Assembly: GCA_027485005.1 (NCBI GenBank)
Contig: JAIXRX010000017.1
Location: forward strand, 1 to 7,165
Direction: 5' to 3'
Length of the DNA: 7,165 nt
From: Alphaproteobacteria bacterium
GTDB taxonomy: Bacteria > Pseudomonadota > Alphaproteobacteria > Rickettsiales > JAIXRX01
The position numbers and the translations under genes are program-made. The notes under the pieces are model-generated. The model saw nothing but the letters and a program-made list of their open reading frames with translations. It was not told the DNA's origin and searched no databases. Position 1 is the stretch's first letter. Each line of letters starts with the position of its first letter. Positions 5,747-7,165 of this stretch are shown in pieces.

Positions 5747-6783
5747 ACTAGCGCCAGTTCGCGCGAGTCTAATTGCTCATGAACATTGGCCCAATCAAGG
5801 AAATGTTCGGTTTCTTGGCCTGGCAACGCATCTTTCAGCGGCAATTTAATGTCGCGAGCGAAGTCCACCATGCTTTGAATCATCTCAAAACCAATGTTAA
5901 ATTTGGCATCATATTCTGGATGGAATTGAACGCCTAAACAGAATGGATGATTTTTATGTTCCACCGCCTCCACCAGATTATTCGGCGTGACGGCGGTGAC
6001 CAGCAATTCGCGTTGGTTCACATCTTCCAATCGCACCGCTTGATGGTGGTTGTCTTGTAAGCCAAGCGCTTCCCCGTTGAAATCCGATTCGCCTAAAATA
6101 TCTGCGCGGTCTTTCAAAATCGCCCCAAGGATTGAGCGTGGTTTGACCATGCAAATCGCGTCGGGTTTGCGGGTGAGCTCTTTGCTGTTAGCGCCTGCTA
6201 TGCTTGCGCTACCAAAGGTTTGATTCGCCACGTCGTTATAATCGTCGAGATGTTGAATCAGACGACCTCCCGTTTTAACCACCAGCAATTGCATGCCACC
6301 CGAAATACCAAGCAGTGGAATTTTGCGGGTATGGAGCGCGTAGTCGGCCATTAAGAGTTCAGTTTGGAAACGCACATCCAGCGGCGGTGCCACGTTGGTT
6401 GATGTATGAAGATGTGGATCATGGTAGGCGCTGGGAGGAATGTCATATTCATTGCCCGGTAGCACCACTGCATCTACATAGGTTAGTTTGCGTGCAATAT
6501 ATTGCAAATGCATTTTGGTGGCGGCAAGCAAGGCTGGTTCGTAATTAGCTACTTCATCCAGCTGTTTGGCGCGGGAAAGTTTCTCAATGTCCGCATTGCT
6601 CAAATTCACGGATTTAAGCAAGCGCTCTGAAAGTTCACGCGGGATAATCATGGGTTTGGCACCTGCTTTTTTAATCAGATCCAGCACGCGCTGGGTGGCA
6701 GGGTTTTTAGCATCGTCGATAATGGCGATGCGGGGTTGATAACGTTTCGATTCAATGTCGCGAGAGGTGATAGTGGGTCGCAT
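5743..6783 (-). CDS. Peptidase C26/PuuD-like class I glutamine amidotransferase with Ser in place of the nucleophile Cys
   Basis: Encodes 346 residues, versus about 250 for usual gamma-glutamyl-GABA hydrolases. Family marks: an N-terminal PRIAIIDD strand (18-24), VDAVVLPGNEYDIPPSAYHD (103-122, where the family usually has GG then D and P), PLLGISGGMQLL (156-167), DNHHQAVRLED (244-254) and GVQFHPEYD (284-292) carrying the catalytic His288 and Glu290. The nucleophile elbow normally reads G-I-C-R-G-x-Q; here it is G-I-S-G-G-M-Q. Ser161 is codon TCG (plus-strand bases 6301-6303) and Gly162 replaces Arg. Extra segments are an insert at about 50-97 and a 30-residue C-terminal tail. The active enzymes hydrolyse gamma-glutamyl amides in the cytoplasm; this one may be inactive, a binding protein, or a serine variant. 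AGGAG (6790-6794) precedes the ATG by 6 nt. The gene interrupts the g13-g14 order. Confidence 0.88.
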   Translation of the reverse strand: MRPTITSRDIESKRYQPRIAIIDDAKNPATQRVLDLIKKAGAKPMIIPRELSERLLKSVNLSNADIEKLSRAKQLDEVANYEPALLAATKMHLQYIARKLTYVDAVVLPGNEYDIPPSAYHDPHLHTSTNVAPPLDVRFQTELLMADYALHTRKIPLLGISGGMQLLVVKTGGRLIQHLDDYNDVANQTFGSASIAGANSKELTRKPDAICMVKPRSILGAILKDRADILGESDFNGEALGLQDNHHQAVRLEDVNQRELLVTAVTPNNLVEAVEHKNHPFCLGVQFHPEYDAKFNIGFEMIQSMVDFARDIKLPLKDALPGQETEHFLDWANVHEQLDSRELALV

Positions 6784-6827
6784 AAGAGGCTCCTAGTTTG
6801 GGGTTGTTGTTTTTCTCCTCACTTTCC

Positions 6828-6872
6828 AAAATACGCCTGAAATGTGACCGTTTAGTGACGTTATCGTGAACC
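6828..6872 (-). promoter_or_regulatory. Triple 11-bp-phased operator and -10 for the C26-like gene
   Basis: Read on the minus strand: GGTTCAC (6872-6866), GATA, ACGTCAC (6861-6855), TAAA, CGGTCAC (6850-6844), then ten bases (ATTTCAGGCG) and TATTTT (6833-6828), a 4/6 match to TATAAT. Seen on the plus strand, GTGA recurs at 6844, 6855 and 6866, exactly 11 bp apart. The predicted start near 6821 gives a leader of about 38 nt with a good ribosome binding site. This is the most regular of the three boxes, and its TAAA linker is shared with the one at 2636-2680. Confidence 0.65.
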
Positions 6873-6881
6873 TTTTATGAA

Positions 6882-6890
6882 TGTTATAAT
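6882..6890 (+). promoter_or_regulatory. Extended -10 promoter for the NlpC/P60 gene
   Basis: TGTTATAAT contains a perfect TATAAT (6885-6890) preceded by the TG of an extended -10. No good -35 is visible, as is common for extended -10 promoters; TTATCG (6861-6866) lies 18 bp upstream. Transcription would start near 6897, 27 nt before the ATG. The phased operator at 6844-6872 overlaps the -35 region of this promoter. The position implies that g14 and genes beyond are transcribed independently of g12-g13. Confidence 0.65.
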
Positions 6891-6923
6891 CGATTGTTTT
6901 TTCATGTTTTTATAGGAGTTTTT

Positions 6924-7165
6924 ATGTCGCATTCTGCTACGCACACTGCCATGCAGCGCGCTGCTCGCCTGCAAATTGGCTGCCCGTTTGTGCATCAAGG
7001 CCGCGCGCCAAAAAGCGCTTCCAACAAGGGTAGCCTTGACTGTTTGGGGCTGTTGATGACGGTGGCGGCACAATGCGAATTAAAGGACAAACATGGCGTG
7101 CCACTGACGGCACTCGACGCCACAGATTACAGCCATTACCCGAATGAAGATGCCTTGCGTGAGGC
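6924..7165 (+). CDS. 5' part of an NlpC/P60-type peptidase, GTA g14-like (partial)
   Basis: The gene runs off the window after 80 codons plus 2 bases. Residues 15-44 match the start of GTA g14/phage NlpC/P60 peptidases: A-R-x-x-I-G-x-P-F-V-H-Q-G-R, then SLDCLGLL, where Cys40 is the expected catalytic cysteine; the catalytic His would lie beyond the window. Family members carry a papain-like cysteine peptidase domain that cuts peptidoglycan peptides during DNA delivery from the tail hub. An insertion-like segment (APKSASNKG, 28-36) sits just before the active site, where the GTA protein usually has a short Asp-Pro-rich loop. AGGAG at 6914-6918, 5 nt before ATG, supports the start. It lies 1.2 kb downstream of the g13-like gene, separated by the reversed C26-like gene. 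Confidence 0.87.
   Translation, partial: MSHSATHTAMQRAARLQIGCPFVHQGRAPKSASNKGSLDCLGLLMTVAAQCELKDKHGVPLTALDATDYSHYPNEDALRE

Overview
The window looks like a piece of an alphaproteobacterial chromosome of moderate-to-low GC. The main taxonomic clue is three genes that match the tail genes g12, g13 and g14 of Rhodobacter-type gene transfer agents (GTA) and related alphaproteobacterial prophages: a DUF2460 protein, a DUF2163/phage BR0599-type hub protein, and the start of an NlpC/P60 peptidase. I cannot place it below class level.

Layout. Bases 1-147 hold the end of a plus-strand gene with a glycine-rich hydrophobic segment. It converges on a small minus-strand gene (150-611) for a membrane-anchored protein with a faint SmpA/OmlA(BamE)-like motif. 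A regulatory gap (612-833) leads to two large plus-strand genes with no recognised family: a 596-residue histidine-rich protein (834-2624) and a 493-residue protein rich in Gly, Ala and Met with hydrophobic stretches (2723-4204). The second ends at a clear rho-independent terminator (4231-4253). The GTA-type tail pair follows (4291-4890 and 4904-5746). The expected next gene, g14, starts only at 6924. Between g13 and g14 lies a minus-strand gene (5743-6783) for a class I glutamine-amidotransferase/peptidase C26 (PuuD-like) protein whose nucleophile position is Ser instead of Cys.

The most interesting signal is regulatory. The two unknown genes and the C26-like gene each have the same promoter layout: three 7-bp units (consensus about NN[G/T]TCAC) spaced exactly 11 bp apart, then exactly 10 bp ending in GCG, then a -10-like hexamer beginning TA. 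The start codon lies about 40 bp further on. This is the geometry of a Pho box or a related OmpR/PhoB-family operator that replaces the -35 element. It suggests that these three genes, not the GTA genes, form one co-regulated set. The third operator sits between the C26-like gene and g14, directly upstream of a consensus extended -10 promoter for g14, so one regulator could affect both directions.

Working picture: a tail-module remnant or split GTA cluster is interleaved with a small accessory regulon of unknown function (His-rich protein, Gly/Met-rich protein, Ser-substituted C26 protein). Family assignments rest on motif recognition; the regulatory model is inference from spacing and similarity.
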